A program made the position numbers and the translations under genes. From Pseudomonadota bacterium (GTDB taxonomy: Bacteria > Pseudomonadota > Gammaproteobacteria > Woeseiales > Woeseiaceae), in assembly GCA_027295475.1 (NCBI GenBank), contig JAPUKV010000060.1:1-31778 (forward strand): a DNA stretch of 31,778 bases, read 5' to 3'. The notes beneath the pieces are model-generated. The model did no database searches, had not been told where the DNA came from, and saw nothing but the letters and a program-made list of their open reading frames with translations. Shown here in pieces: positions 8,436 to 16,148 of the stretch (the first letter of the stretch is position 1; each line of letters begins with the position of its first letter).

Positions 8436-9242
8436 CTATCCCCATGACCGGCCGAGAACTTCCTCCAGGATGTATCGGCTGCCGAAGTAGGCGAGGCACA
8501 GGATTGCGAAGCCCCACAGGTACAGGAAAATGGCGCGCCGACCCCGCCAGCCTGCGAACTGCCGGCCGGCAATCAGAATGCCGAACAGCAGCAGCGCCAG
8601 AAGTGACAGAAACATCTTGTGGGCCAGGTGCTGAGCGAACACATCATCGACGAAAGTAAAACCTAACAGGACGGCGATCAAAAGCACAGAAAACCCGGCC
8701 CCGGCAATCCCGTAGAGCAATCGTTCCGTTGTCTCCAGGGGAGCAAACAGTTGGTTGACGGGCGAAAGTCTTCCAGCGTGCAGACGGCGCTCCTGAATCA
8801 ATGCGTATACGGCCACGATTGCACCGACCGTCAGCAAGCCGTAGGCAAAGAGTGCGATGAGGATATGTGCCTGCAATTGCCAGCTATGTGGCTCTGCGGT
8901 AATTTCCACGCCCTGCAAGCCGGTCACGCTGGCGGCAGCCGCCCCTAGCAGGAGCAGCCCGCCGGCCAGACCGCGCAAAGATGGCTCGATGGCACCAATG
9001 ATTGCAATCAGAGCGAGCTGCAAGCCAATGAATGAAGCCGTGCTACTCATTGATAGGGCGATCCCGTCGGGCATCAGGATCAAATGAAAAAGCACCTGGC
9101 AATGCCAGATGAGGCCTGCGAGGCCCACGATAAATGCTGTGATTAGCAGGGCGCCGGACCGCTCCGAGAATCGCGACAATCTGGTCATCGCGAATGCGAC
9201 GCCGGCAATTATGTACAAAAATGGAATGGTGATTTGAAACAC
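8436..9242 (-). CDS. ypjD: CcsA/CcmC-like inner membrane protein YpjD
   Basis: This is an eight-helix membrane protein of the cytochrome c assembly (CcsA/ResC) superfamily. Its conserved histidines (LIWHCQVLFH and the LQAH and AHKMFLS helices) could bind heme or act in export. The family end WGFAILCLAYFGSRYILEEVLG is clear. The 268 residues match E. coli YpjD (CorE), which sits beside ffh and the CorB-type gene and has been tied genetically to cobalt and magnesium resistance; I cite that from memory. ATG 9242 gives a hydrophobic first helix. It is 92 bp upstream of the transporter gene and probably in the same transcript. Confidence 0.9.
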   Translation of the reverse strand: MFQITIPFLYIIAGVAFAMTRLSRFSERSGALLITAFIVGLAGLIWHCQVLFHLILMPDGIALSMSSTASFIGLQLALIAIIGAIEPSLRGLAGGLLLLGAAAASVTGLQGVEITAEPHSWQLQAHILIALFAYGLLTVGAIVAVYALIQERRLHAGRLSPVNQLFAPLETTERLLYGIAGAGFSVLLIAVLLGFTFVDDVFAQHLAHKMFLSLLALLLFGILIAGRQFAGWRGRRAIFLYLWGFAILCLAYFGSRYILEEVLGRSWG

Positions 9243-9370
9243 AGAATCGCGACTTCCTATGCCCTAGTTTTCCTTCGAGCGAATGATCCCACATGGTGCA
9301 GTTCATTAGAACCCTACCGTAGAATTCAAAGACGCAGCCGCCTACGCGATGTTGCGCAGGATCAGGCGTT
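9243..9370. other. Divergent intergenic region ypjD / MBL remnant
   Basis: These 128 bp separate the minus-strand ypjD from the plus-strand broken gene. The region should contain the ypjD promoter, but I see no hexamer pair good enough to call. No RNA gene is visible. Confidence 0.4.
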
Positions 9371-9874
9371 ATGCGTATTAGAATATTAGGCTGTAGTGGC
9401 CGAATAGGTGCAGGATCACGCACCTCCTCGATGCTCATTGACGATGACATTTTGCTCGATGCTGGCACAGGAATCGGTGATCTCGCGTTTTAAGATCTCA
9501 GGACGATTCGCCACGTGTTTCTGACTCACGCGCATCTCGATCATATTGCCGGGTTGCCGATGCTCGTCGACAGCATATTCGACGAAAACTTCGAGGAGCC
9601 GCTGACTGTCTATGCCTGTTGCGAAACACTGGACGCTATCAAGGCACACCGGATCAATAAAGAATCCGGATGTTGTCACGCGGACCCGTCATCAGCGTAT
9701 GGCCTTGTTGAAGCGCTGGTCGATTGCAAAGATGAAACGTCAGGGCCCGTCCGGGGCGGTCCCACGGGGTACATGGGCCCAGCCACACGAATTCTTGCCG
9801 GGGCCGAGATCATCACGATAGACTTCACTGATCAGCATGAACCTGGCCGATCGGATCACATGAGCGATGTTTGA
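9371..9874 (+). pseudogene. Broken MBL-fold hydrolase, cNMP phosphodiesterase-like
   Basis: ATG 9371 opens MRIRILGCSGRIGAG, then SSMLIDDDILLDAGTGIGDL, which is the start of a metallo-beta-lactamase-fold protein of the class II 3',5'-cyclic-nucleotide phosphodiesterase type. An in-frame TAA at 9491-9493 (codon 41) interrupts it; one base change from GAA would explain it. The same frame then continues with the zinc motif HVFLTHAHLDHIAGLP (HxHxDH complete) and PLTVYACCETLDAIKAH. Family resemblance ends near 9655. From there to TGA 9872 the sequence is unrecognised, and the later metal ligands and C-terminal half are missing. It is therefore doubly damaged. Intact relatives are about 250 residues. 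It lies between ypjD and ffh. Confidence 0.75.
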
Positions 9875-11225
9875 CAATCTATCCGGCCGCCTCACACAGG
9901 CGGCACGCAACCTGACCGGCAAGGGCCGACTGAGTGAGTCCAATATCAAGGACTCGCTGCGGCAGGTCAGGCTCGCGTTACTGGAAGCCGACGTCGCGCT
10001 CCCGGTCGTCAAATCGTTTATCGAACGCATCAGGGAGCGTGCCGTCGGTGAAGAGGTCGGCAAGAGCCTGACGCCCGGACAGGCACTCGTAAAAATCATC
10101 CACAGTGAACTCGTTCGACTGCTTGGCGGCGATCATGAACCGCTGAATCTCAAAGCCCAGCCGCCCGTTGTGATAATGCTCGTCGGCTTGCAGGGAGCGG
10201 GCAAGACGACGACCGCCGCCAAGCTTGCTAAACGGCTGATCGACGCTGACAAAAAACGCGTAATGCTGGTAAGCGTGGATGTTCACAGGCCCGCCGCTAT
10301 TCTTCAGCTGGAAACGCTCGCCGGGGAGATTGCTGCGATGCATTGCGCCAGCGACAGCAGCGAGAATCCCGGGATGATCATGGAACGTGCTTTGGACGAG
10401 AGCCGCCGTGTGCATGCCGATGTATTGATCGTCGATACCGCCGGACGACTGCATGTCGATGACGCGATGATGGCAGAGGTCATCAGCGTGCATAAGAAGT
10501 CGAACGCGCACGAAACGCTGTTCATCGTCGACAGTATGGCTGGCCAGGATGCCGTCAATGCGGCTCGTGTTTTCGATGAGAGCCTGCCGCTGACCGGCAT
10601 CATCCTCACCAAAGCTGACGGTGATGCCAAAGGCGGTGCGGCTCTGTCGGTACGCGAAGTCACCGGCAAGCCGATTCGATTCATGGGGGTCGGCGAGAAA
10701 ATCGATGCCCTGGAAGCGTTTCACCCGGACCGCATGGCCTCGAGAATACTCGGCATGGGAGATGTGTTGTCACTGGTCGAGGAAATAGAGGGCAAGGTCA
10801 GTCGCGACAAAGCAGACAAGCTCCAGAAGAAATTGAAAAGGGGCCGGGGTTTTGACCTATCCGATTTAAGGGACCAGTTCGAACAGATGATAAGCATGGG
10901 CGGCATTGGCGCGATGCTCGAAAAACTGCCGATACCGGGCAATGTTGATCCAGGTGCGCTCAAAGACATGGCAAACGAACAGCAACTCAGGCGCCAGATC
11001 GCCATTATTCATTCCATGACACCGGTTGAGCGTCGCTTTCCGAAGACTATCAATGGCTCCCGCAAGCGGCGCATTGCTAATGGTTCCGGTATGCAGGTGC
11101 AGGATGTAAATCGTCTGCTAAAACAGCACATGCAGATGGAAAAAATGATGAAGAAAATGTCCCGTGGCGGCATCAAGAAGATGATGCGCGGACTGCCGCC
11201 GGGGATGGTGCCGCCGGGGAGCTGA
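9867..11225 (+). CDS. ffh: Signal recognition particle protein Ffh
   Basis: Ffh is the SRP54 GTPase that binds 4.5S RNA and signal sequences and delivers ribosomes to FtsY at the membrane. The N domain covers residues 1-95. In the G domain, GLQGAGKT is at 107-114, followed by DVHRPAAILQL, DTAGRLHVD, TKADGDAKGG and the GVGEKIDALEAF closing block. The methionine-rich M domain (about 325-452) has the RNA-binding stretch NGSRKRRIANGSG and ends with MMKKMSRGGIKKMMRGLPPG. The 452 residues are normal. ATG 9867 overlaps the end of the broken MBL frame by 8 bp. The Ffh-YpjD-CorB neighbourhood matches E. coli. Confidence 0.97.
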   Translation: MFDNLSGRLTQAARNLTGKGRLSESNIKDSLRQVRLALLEADVALPVVKSFIERIRERAVGEEVGKSLTPGQALVKIIHSELVRLLGGDHEPLNLKAQPPVVIMLVGLQGAGKTTTAAKLAKRLIDADKKRVMLVSVDVHRPAAILQLETLAGEIAAMHCASDSSENPGMIMERALDESRRVHADVLIVDTAGRLHVDDAMMAEVISVHKKSNAHETLFIVDSMAGQDAVNAARVFDESLPLTGIILTKADGDAKGGAALSVREVTGKPIRFMGVGEKIDALEAFHPDRMASRILGMGDVLSLVEEIEGKVSRDKADKLQKKLKRGRGFDLSDLRDQFEQMISMGGIGAMLEKLPIPGNVDPGALKDMANEQQLRRQIAIIHSMTPVERRFPKTINGSRKRRIANGSGMQVQDVNRLLKQHMQMEKMMKKMSRGGIKKMMRGLPPGMVPPGS

Positions 11226-11250
11226 TGATCATTTTGGCGACAAGCCGGAC

Positions 11251-11367
11251 AATGGGGCAGTCACTTCGCTAAAATTCGCTCCGTCGTCCCTGACTCCGCT
11301 CACATCGGTAGTATCCTCGCTCTCGCATCCTGCTCCGCTCGGATAATACGACGCTCAGTAACCGCCC
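11251..11367. repeat. Imperfect long inverted repeat, possible miniature element
   Basis: AATGGGGCAGTCACT near 11251 pairs with the reverse complement of AGTAACCGCCCCAAT near 11355, with 3 mismatches in 15. Between the arms, CTCCGCTC occurs twice (near 11299 and 11333), preceded by CCTGA or CCTG. The shape resembles a decayed MITE or a large hairpin at the end of the ffh transcript. I see no target-site duplication. Confidence 0.4.
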
Positions 11368-11430
11368 CAATACCCGGCTCCCACTGAATACGACTTCAGG
11401 CCAAAGGGCTGATTTTCCTTGGCAAAATGC

Positions 11431-11458
11431 TTCACATTTCCCGGGAAATGCGTAAAAT
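11431..11458 (+). promoter_or_regulatory. Promoter of the rpsP operon with palindrome
   Basis: A -35 TTCACA (11431-11436) and -10 TAAAAT (11453-11458) are separated by 16 bp. The perfect 16-bp palindrome CATTTCCCGGGAAATG (11435-11450) fills the spacer and overlaps the -35 by two bases. A protein bound there would cover the polymerase site, so it may be an operator. Start of transcription is expected near 11465. Confidence 0.6.
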
Positions 11459-11468
11459 GCGCGCTTTA

Positions 11469-11486
11469 CTCGGGTTGGCTCCCGAG
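11469..11486 (+). promoter_or_regulatory. Leader hairpin upstream of rpsP
   Basis: CTCGGG and CCCGAG form a perfect 6-bp stem around the loop TTGGCT, within the predicted rpsP leader and about 40 nt before the start codon. It has no T-run directly after it, so it is not an obvious terminator. It could stabilise the mRNA or serve translational control, as expected of r-protein operons; this is inference. Confidence 0.4.
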
Positions 11487-11526
11487 CTTAGGCATGTCTG
11501 CCTGTCATTAATTTAGCGGAATTGTA

Positions 11527-12228
11527 ATGGTCAGTATTCGTCTTTCGCGCGCCGGCGCGAAAAAACGTCCTTTCTACCACCTGGTAGTCACCGACAGTCG
11601 AAATCGTCGGGACGGCCGGTATATTGAACGGCTTGGCTTTTTTAGCCCACTTGCAAAGGAGAACGAAGAGGATCTTCGTATCGATCTGGAGCGCGTCGAT
11701 TATTGGATAAGTCAGGGCGCACAACCCTCCGAACGCGTGGCTTACCTTCTGAAAGCCAAGCGAAAGGGGGTGTCGGTCTCAGACGGCGGCAGGCGAAAGA
11801 AATCGGCCAAGGCAGGCGAGGGCAAGCCAAAGGAAGCTACCGAGGCGACCGACAGCAAACAGGAAGAGGTGGCCGAGGCGACCGACAGCAAGCAGGAGGA
11901 GGCGGCCGAGGTAACAGACAGCAAGCAGGAAGAGGTGGCCGAGGCGACCGACAGCAAGCAGGAAGAGGTGGCCGAGGCGACCGACAGCAAGCAGGAAGAG
12001 GTGGCCGAGGCGACCGACAGCAAGCAGGAAGAGGTGGCCGAGGTAACAGACAGCAAGCAGGAAGAGGTGGCCGAGGCGACCGACAGCAAGAGCAAGCAAG
12101 AGGCGGCCGAGGCGACAGACAGCAAGAGCAAGCAAGAGGCAGTGGCCGACGCGACAGACAGCAACAGCAAGCAAGAAGAGGCCGCCGACGCGAGTGATAG
12201 CAAGGAAGAGGAAGCGGCTGGCACCTGA
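11527..12228 (+). CDS. rpsP: 30S ribosomal protein S16 with repeat tail
   Basis: Residues 1-80 are a normal S16: [20 protein letters not shown], then [17 protein letters not shown] and the [16 protein letters not shown] block. S16 binds 16S rRNA and helps assemble the 30S body. The family is usually about 80-90 residues, but this protein has 233. Residues 80-105 are a basic linker ([15 protein letters not shown]). Residues 106-231 are eleven tandem units based on [11 protein letters not shown], strongly acidic (about three net negative charges per unit). The frame is uninterrupted and the DNA repeat units are 33, 36 or 39 bp, all multiples of three. First gene of rpsP-rimM-trmD-rplS. Whether the tail stays on the mature ribosome is unknown. 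Confidence 0.95.
   Translation: MVSIRLSRAGAKKRPFYHLVVTDSRNRRDGRYIERLGFFSPLAKENEEDLRIDLERVDYWISQGAQPSERVAYLLKAKRKGVSVSDGGRRKKSAKAGEGKPKEATEATDSKQEEVAEATDSKQEEAAEVTDSKQEEVAEATDSKQEEVAEATDSKQEEVAEATDSKQEEVAEVTDSKQEEVAEATDSKSKQEAAEATDSKSKQEAVADATDSNSKQEEAADASDSKEEEAAGT
11842..12219 (+). repeat. 33-bp coding minisatellite in rpsP
   Basis: There are eleven tandem units. Units 1-7 are 33 bp (11842-12072), unit 8 is 36 bp, units 9 and 10 are 39 bp, and unit 11 is a degenerate 33 bp. Units 4, 5 and 6 (11941-12039) are identical. Units 3 and 7 share the variant GAGGTAACA. This pattern suggests recent expansion by slippage or unequal exchange from an older, diverged 3' end. Confidence 0.93.
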
Positions 12229-12291
12229 GGACCCTGGCGGGCGCAGTCGTTCTGAATGCAGGCGGCAAACAGAGTGGTGCGGAAAGAGATA

Positions 12292-12783
12292 ATGCCGGTT
12301 GTCCTTGGCCGAATAGCAGGTATCTTCGGTGTAAAGGGGTGGGTCAAGGTGTTTTCCTACACTGAGCCACGGGAGGCAATTCTCGATTATGAAAACTGGC
12401 TGCTGAAGCATGGCGACGCCTGGCAAGAAATAACTGTTGAAGAGGGCAAGATGCACGGCAGGTCGGTGATCGCAAAACTTGCGAACGTCGGGGACAGGGA
12501 CGCGGCGGCAGAATTTGTAGATTTCGATATTGTTGTACCGCGTGAAGAGTTGCCAGATACCGAAGAGCTTGAATATTACTGGGTGGATCTGGAAGGATTG
12601 CAGGTCGTTCACCGGGACGGTCGGTCACTGGGAAAAGTGGCGTGTGTCATGGCGACAGGCGCGAACGATGTGCTGGTCGTGGAAGGGGATCGCGAATGCC
12701 TGATCCCGTTTGTGATGGGCAAGTTTATTCTGGACGTTGATCTTGCCAAGGGCGTGATCAGCGTTGACTGGGAATGGGACTGA
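12292..12783 (+). CDS. rimM: Ribosome maturation factor RimM
   Basis: RimM is a 30S assembly factor that binds S19 and the 16S rRNA 3' domain. It starts with [20 protein letters not shown], the family N-terminal barrel, and ends with a PRC-barrel domain ([35 protein letters not shown]). I chose ATG 12292, which has a GGAAAGAG tract upstream. An in-frame ATG at 12256 would add 12 residues and would give a length nearer E. coli RimM, but it has no clear SD. It lies 63 bp after rpsP and just before trmD, the usual operon order. Confidence 0.93.
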   Translation: MPVVLGRIAGIFGVKGWVKVFSYTEPREAILDYENWLLKHGDAWQEITVEEGKMHGRSVIAKLANVGDRDAAAEFVDFDIVVPREELPDTEELEYYWVDLEGLQVVHRDGRSLGKVACVMATGANDVLVVEGDRECLIPFVMGKFILDVDLAKGVISVDWEWD

Positions 12784-12787
12784 CCTT

Positions 12788-13558
12788 ATGCAGATACGCA
12801 TTGTCAGTATTTTTCCTGCAATGGTGGAAACGGTAGCCGAATACGGCGTCGTCGGGCGGGCGGCAGAACGAGGCCTGTTATCCGTCGGGTATTTGAACCC
12901 AAGGGATTTTACCGACGATACACACCGCACGATTGATGATCGTCCGTACGGTGGTGGTCCAGGCATGGTGATGAAATTCGAGCCTGCCGCGGCCGCGATT
13001 CGGGAGGCCAGGCGTACGATGCCTGCCGGCTGCCCGGTGATCTGCCTGAGCCCGCAGGGTGTGGTATTTGACCAGGCGGCGGCGGAGCGACTGGCCCGAT
13101 TGCCGGGTCTTATTTTGCTGGCCGGCCGCTACGAGGGTATCGACGAAAGACTCATCGAGGTGGAAGTCGATGAAGAATTGTCGCTGGGTGATTTCGTACT
13201 CAGCGGTGGGGAGATTGCGGCGATGGCCGTGATCGATGCAGTGGTCAGGTTGATTCCTGGTGTGCTCGGCGACGAGGATTCCGCGTCGCAGGACTCTTTT
13301 GCGGGAGGCTTGCTGGATTGTCCACACTACACGCGCCCCGAAGAAATTGAAGGCCGGCGTGTGCCGCCGGTGTTGTTGTCGGGTGATCACGCAAAGATCG
13401 CGCGTTGGCGGCACAAACAGGCCCTGGGCCGCAGTTATATGAGGCGTCCCGATCTTGTGAGAAAATTAAGTCTGGACAACGAGCAAAAGAAGTTGCTCGA
13501 GGAGTTCCTGGACGAGCAGGGGCCGGGGACGGCCAACGGGCAATCGGCCCGGCAATGA
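12788..13558 (+). CDS. trmD: tRNA (guanine-37-N1)-methyltransferase TrmD
   Basis: TrmD methylates G37 of tRNAs with SAM to prevent +1 frameshifting. This is a SPOUT trefoil-knot enzyme. [13 protein letters not shown] opens the protein, [10 protein letters not shown] and [12 protein letters not shown] are the signature motifs, and [15 protein letters not shown] is the knot/SAM region. The catalytic-site aspartate stretch [15 protein letters not shown], the C-terminal helical domain and [11 protein letters not shown] follow. Start ATG 12788 lies 5 bp after the rimM stop and matches the family; the longer frame from 12764 overlaps rimM and adds eight atypical residues. The length is 256 residues. 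Confidence 0.96.
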   Translation: MQIRIVSIFPAMVETVAEYGVVGRAAERGLLSVGYLNPRDFTDDTHRTIDDRPYGGGPGMVMKFEPAAAAIREARRTMPAGCPVICLSPQGVVFDQAAAERLARLPGLILLAGRYEGIDERLIEVEVDEELSLGDFVLSGGEIAAMAVIDAVVRLIPGVLGDEDSASQDSFAGGLLDCPHYTRPEEIEGRRVPPVLLSGDHAKIARWRHKQALGRSYMRRPDLVRKLSLDNEQKKLLEEFLDEQGPGTANGQSARQ

Positions 13559-13592
13559 ATACAGCACCAGTGTTACTGGCAGGTAGAGAACG

Positions 13593-13943
13593 ATGAGCAA
13601 AATAATCGAATCAATTGAACAGGAACAAATCAACAAGGAAATTCCGGACTTTGCACCGGGCGACACTGTGCTTGTTCAGGTCAGGGTCAAGGAAGGTACT
13701 CGCGAGCGCTTGCAGGCCTTCGAAGGTATCGTTATTGCGAAAAAAAATCGCGGCCTTAACTCATCCTTTACCGTTCGAAAAATTTCTCATGGAGAAGGCG
13801 TGGAACGAGTATTCCAAACCCACAGCCCAACGGTCAGTGCTATTCAGGTCAAACGCCGTGGCGACGTTCGTCGCGCGAAGCTCTACTACCTTCGCGGTCG
13901 AACCGGAAAAGCAGCACGAATCAAAGAGAAAATTCGTCGGTAA
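13593..13943 (+). CDS. rplS: 50S ribosomal protein L19
   Basis: L19 lies at the 30S/50S interface. The 116 residues match the family. Landmarks are [36 protein letters not shown] cited in parts, [19 protein letters not shown] and the end [20 protein letters not shown]. The start ATG 13593 has a GAGA-type SD just upstream. It is the last gene of the operon, 34 bp after trmD. No strong terminator hairpin is visible downstream. Confidence 0.97.
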   Translation: MSKIIESIEQEQINKEIPDFAPGDTVLVQVRVKEGTRERLQAFEGIVIAKKNRGLNSSFTVRKISHGEGVERVFQTHSPTVSAIQVKRRGDVRRAKLYYLRGRTGKAARIKEKIRR

Positions 13944-13992
13944 AACCTGACCCCTTACCTGATCGGACACCCCGTTTTACTTAAGACGTCCG

Positions 13993-13998
13993 TATAAT
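13993..13998 (+). promoter_or_regulatory. -10 box upstream of the TRAP operon
   Basis: A perfect TATAAT lies 56 bp before the TatT start. The matching -35 region is poor (a TTTTAC is present but too close). It is the best promoter candidate for the TRAP operon and falls in the 111-bp gap after rplS. Confidence 0.45.
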
Positions 13999-14054
13999 TA
14001 GGGATCCAGGGATTTGGGGAGGAACCTATCCGCTCAAGAGGGGTCTGTCGTGGC

Positions 14055-14921
14055 ATGAGCACCATGCATGGAATCGGCGTGCGAATCGCTTGCATTGGCG
14101 CATGCCTGTTGCTGTCCGGCTGCGCTTCCCTGATGGCTTCTGCAGCCAGTGGTCTGGCCGACAATCTGTCGGCAGCCATTCTGAATCAAAATGACCCTGA
14201 AACTGTGCGGGACGGGGCACCGGCGTACCTGCTGCTGCTCGACAGTTTTCTCGAAGGCAGTCCTGACGATCCGGCGCTGCTGGCTGCGGCTGCCAATTTG
14301 TATGCATCCTATGGTACGGTTTTTGCGGATGACGAAGAACGGGCCGCCCGACTTACCGAGAGAGCCCAGAACTATGCGCAGAGGGCAGTCTGCATACGAT
14401 TCCCCGCGGGCTGCAACTGGACCCGGGCGCCTTATGACGAATTCACCGGCACTCTGCGCGGGCTCAGCAGCAAACATGCAGAGGTCACCTACAGTTATGC
14501 GATCGCCTCGCTTTCTTACATTCGTGCCCACAGCGATGACTGGAATGCGATGGCAAGATTGCCGCACATGGAAGCACTGCTTATCAGGTACCTGGATATC
14601 AGCGAATCTGTCGATGATTGCGATGTATATAACTATCTCGGCATTTTGCTGACGTTAAGACCGCCGGCGCTCGGCGGAGAGCAGGAAAGAGGTCGTGACT
14701 ACTTTGAACGTTCCATCGAATGCTCCAAAGGACTCGACCTGTCCGTGAAAGTGGAATTTGCGCGAGGCTATGCGCGGATGCTTTACGAACGTGAATTGCA
14801 TGACCGCCTGCTTGATGAAGTCATAGCTGCAGATCCAAATGTGCCGGGCTATACACTAACGAACGTTCTAGCGCAACGTGATGCTGCCGACATGCTGGCC
14901 AGCGCAGATGATTACTTCTGA
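14055..14921 (+). CDS. TRAP transporter-associated TatT lipoprotein
   Basis: This is a TPR-like helical lipoprotein of the TatT (T component of TRAP transporters) family, known as a trimer that associates with the solute-binding protein in Treponema. A signal sequence with lipobox LSGC puts the lipidated cysteine at residue 23. Residues 35-288 look all-helical, with DGAPAYLLLLDSFLEGSPDD, then LLAAAANLYASYGTVF and a RGRDYFERSIECS repeat. It lies 52 bp upstream of dctP on the same strand, as expected for the T-P-Q-M arrangement. The next residue after the lipid cysteine is Ala, which suggests the outer membrane by the usual +2 rule. Confidence 0.85.
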   Translation: MSTMHGIGVRIACIGACLLLSGCASLMASAASGLADNLSAAILNQNDPETVRDGAPAYLLLLDSFLEGSPDDPALLAAAANLYASYGTVFADDEERAARLTERAQNYAQRAVCIRFPAGCNWTRAPYDEFTGTLRGLSSKHAEVTYSYAIASLSYIRAHSDDWNAMARLPHMEALLIRYLDISESVDDCDVYNYLGILLTLRPPALGGEQERGRDYFERSIECSKGLDLSVKVEFARGYARMLYERELHDRLLDEVIAADPNVPGYTLTNVLAQRDAADMLASADDYF

Positions 14922-14973
14922 CGCTCGTTAAGTGCCTGCTACTATTACAAAACAGCTTCGAGGGAGAATGCTG

Positions 14974-16146
14974 ATGCGAATTTTTGTTGGTCTCGTCGCT
15001 GCCACTTTTCTGTCTGTGGTTAATATTTCCAGTGTGGAAGCCAAGACTCAGTTCAAAATAGCGACGCTTCTTCCCGAGAATACGGATCGTGTGAAGAGAA
15101 TGCGCGCTGCTGCCGATGAAATAGAGGAGCGTACAGATGGCCGCGTTTCGTTTAAATATTACTTTGGCGGAAGTCAGGGGAGTGACGACAAAGTACTATA
15201 TAAGATGAAGATCGGCCAGCTTCACGGCTCGACTTATTCCCCGGCTGCTTTGCAGAAAGTTTATCCGGATATCAATATTTATGGCTTGCCATTCATCTTC
15301 GAGTCGGAAGATGAAGTGGACTATGTTCGTAAAATCATGGACGCCAAGTTTCAAAGGGGACTTGAAGAAGCAGGCTTCGTGAATTTCGGCTTTGCGGGCG
15401 GCGGTTTTGCGATGGTCTTGTCCAATGAGCCAGTCCGCAGTCACAATGATCTGAAAGGCCAGAAAGTCTGGGTGCCAGAAGGCGATGTATTCAGCTATGA
15501 AGCGATGCAGGCGCTGAAGTTGACGCCGGTTCCATTGGAAATAGCAAACGTAATGACTGGCCTGCAGACAGGTTTGATTGATATTGTTGCAATTCCTCCA
15601 GCAGGTGCCCTGATTTTTCAATGGCACACCAAAGTCAATTATGTAACGCAAATGCCAGTTCTTTTCACCATGTATTTTATGGTCATCGATGCAAGGGCGT
15701 TTAAGCGAATAGAGGCAGCGGATCAGGCGGTAGTCAGAGAGGTAATGGGCCACCTGTACGCTGAGTTCGATGCGGCTGAGAGAGAAGATGCGCCCAATGC
15801 CCTGCAAGCGTTAATCAATTCCGGCGTCGAAAGCGTGGAGCCACTTCCTGACGAGTTCGAGAGGTTGCAAAAAGAGACGGCCACGGCCAACCGGAGCATG
15901 GCGGATCGCGGCATGTTCTCGTCTGAACTGCTGGAAGAGATGTTGTCTCACGTGCAGGAGTTTCGGCGTGCGCAGGCGTCCCGTGACACGATGACCTGTG
16001 TGCCGGCAGGGGACGAAATTGACGCTGGGGAACAGTTAGCACGCTCGACTGAAATCGAAGTGAGGGAAGCAGGCGATATGGATGTTTGTGAACCCGATGC
16101 AAGCGCGACGGAACCACTCGAACAGGCTTCGGGGAGCGAAAGCTAA
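14974..16146 (+). CDS. dctP: TRAP transporter solute-binding protein DctP
   Basis: This is a periplasmic binding protein that would capture an anionic solute and pass it to DctQM. It has a signal peptide MRIFVGLVAATFLSVVNISSVEA, cleaved before KTQFKIATLLPE. Family landmarks are GRVSFKYYFGGSQG, then DKVLYKMKIGQLHG, LPFIFESEDEVD and the ligand-site region KGQKVWVPEGD followed by LQTGLIDIVAIPP. AGGGAG at 14961-14966 fits ATG 14974 (7-nt spacing) better than ATG 14968. The 390 residues exceed the usual 320-340: a tail of about 55 residues after VQEFRRAQ is Glu/Ala-rich and holds two cysteines. The substrate cannot be told from sequence. Confidence 0.92.
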   Translation: MRIFVGLVAATFLSVVNISSVEAKTQFKIATLLPENTDRVKRMRAAADEIEERTDGRVSFKYYFGGSQGSDDKVLYKMKIGQLHGSTYSPAALQKVYPDINIYGLPFIFESEDEVDYVRKIMDAKFQRGLEEAGFVNFGFAGGGFAMVLSNEPVRSHNDLKGQKVWVPEGDVFSYEAMQALKLTPVPLEIANVMTGLQTGLIDIVAIPPAGALIFQWHTKVNYVTQMPVLFTMYFMVIDARAFKRIEAADQAVVREVMGHLYAEFDAAEREDAPNALQALINSGVESVEPLPDEFERLQKETATANRSMADRGMFSSELLEEMLSHVQEFRRAQASRDTMTCVPAGDEIDAGEQLARSTEIEVREAGDMDVCEPDASATEPLEQASGSES

Positions 16147-16148
16147 TA

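Larger units (their letters stand above)
11226..11526. other. Non-coding region between ffh and rpsP
   Basis: No ORF of note is found in these 301 bp. The first half (11251-11367) is bounded by imperfect inverted arms and contains repeated CTCCGCTC. The second half holds a sigma-70-like promoter at 11431-11458 with a perfect palindrome in its spacer, then a leader hairpin at 11469-11486 before rpsP. No ffh terminator with a T-run is evident. Confidence 0.6.

Noticed and set aside
9491..9493. In-frame TAA in the MBL gene as stop-codon recoding
   Set aside because: No recoding context is visible, and the C-terminal half is also missing, so ordinary decay is more likely.
9978..10724. 248-codon antisense ORF across ffh
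   Set aside because: It has no recognised family and lies wholly opposite the G domain of ffh; GC-rich third-position bias explains it.
11842..12219. Regular 33-bp repeats suggesting a CRISPR array
   Set aside because: There are no spacers: units follow head to tail and are in frame with rpsP. No cas genes are present.
11703..12612. Several long alternative-frame and antisense ORFs across the rpsP repeat tail, up to 277 codons
   Set aside because: They are caused by the repeats being multiples of three with no stops in some frames. Their products are low-complexity and lack starts with SD, while the S16 frame is certain from its N-terminal core.
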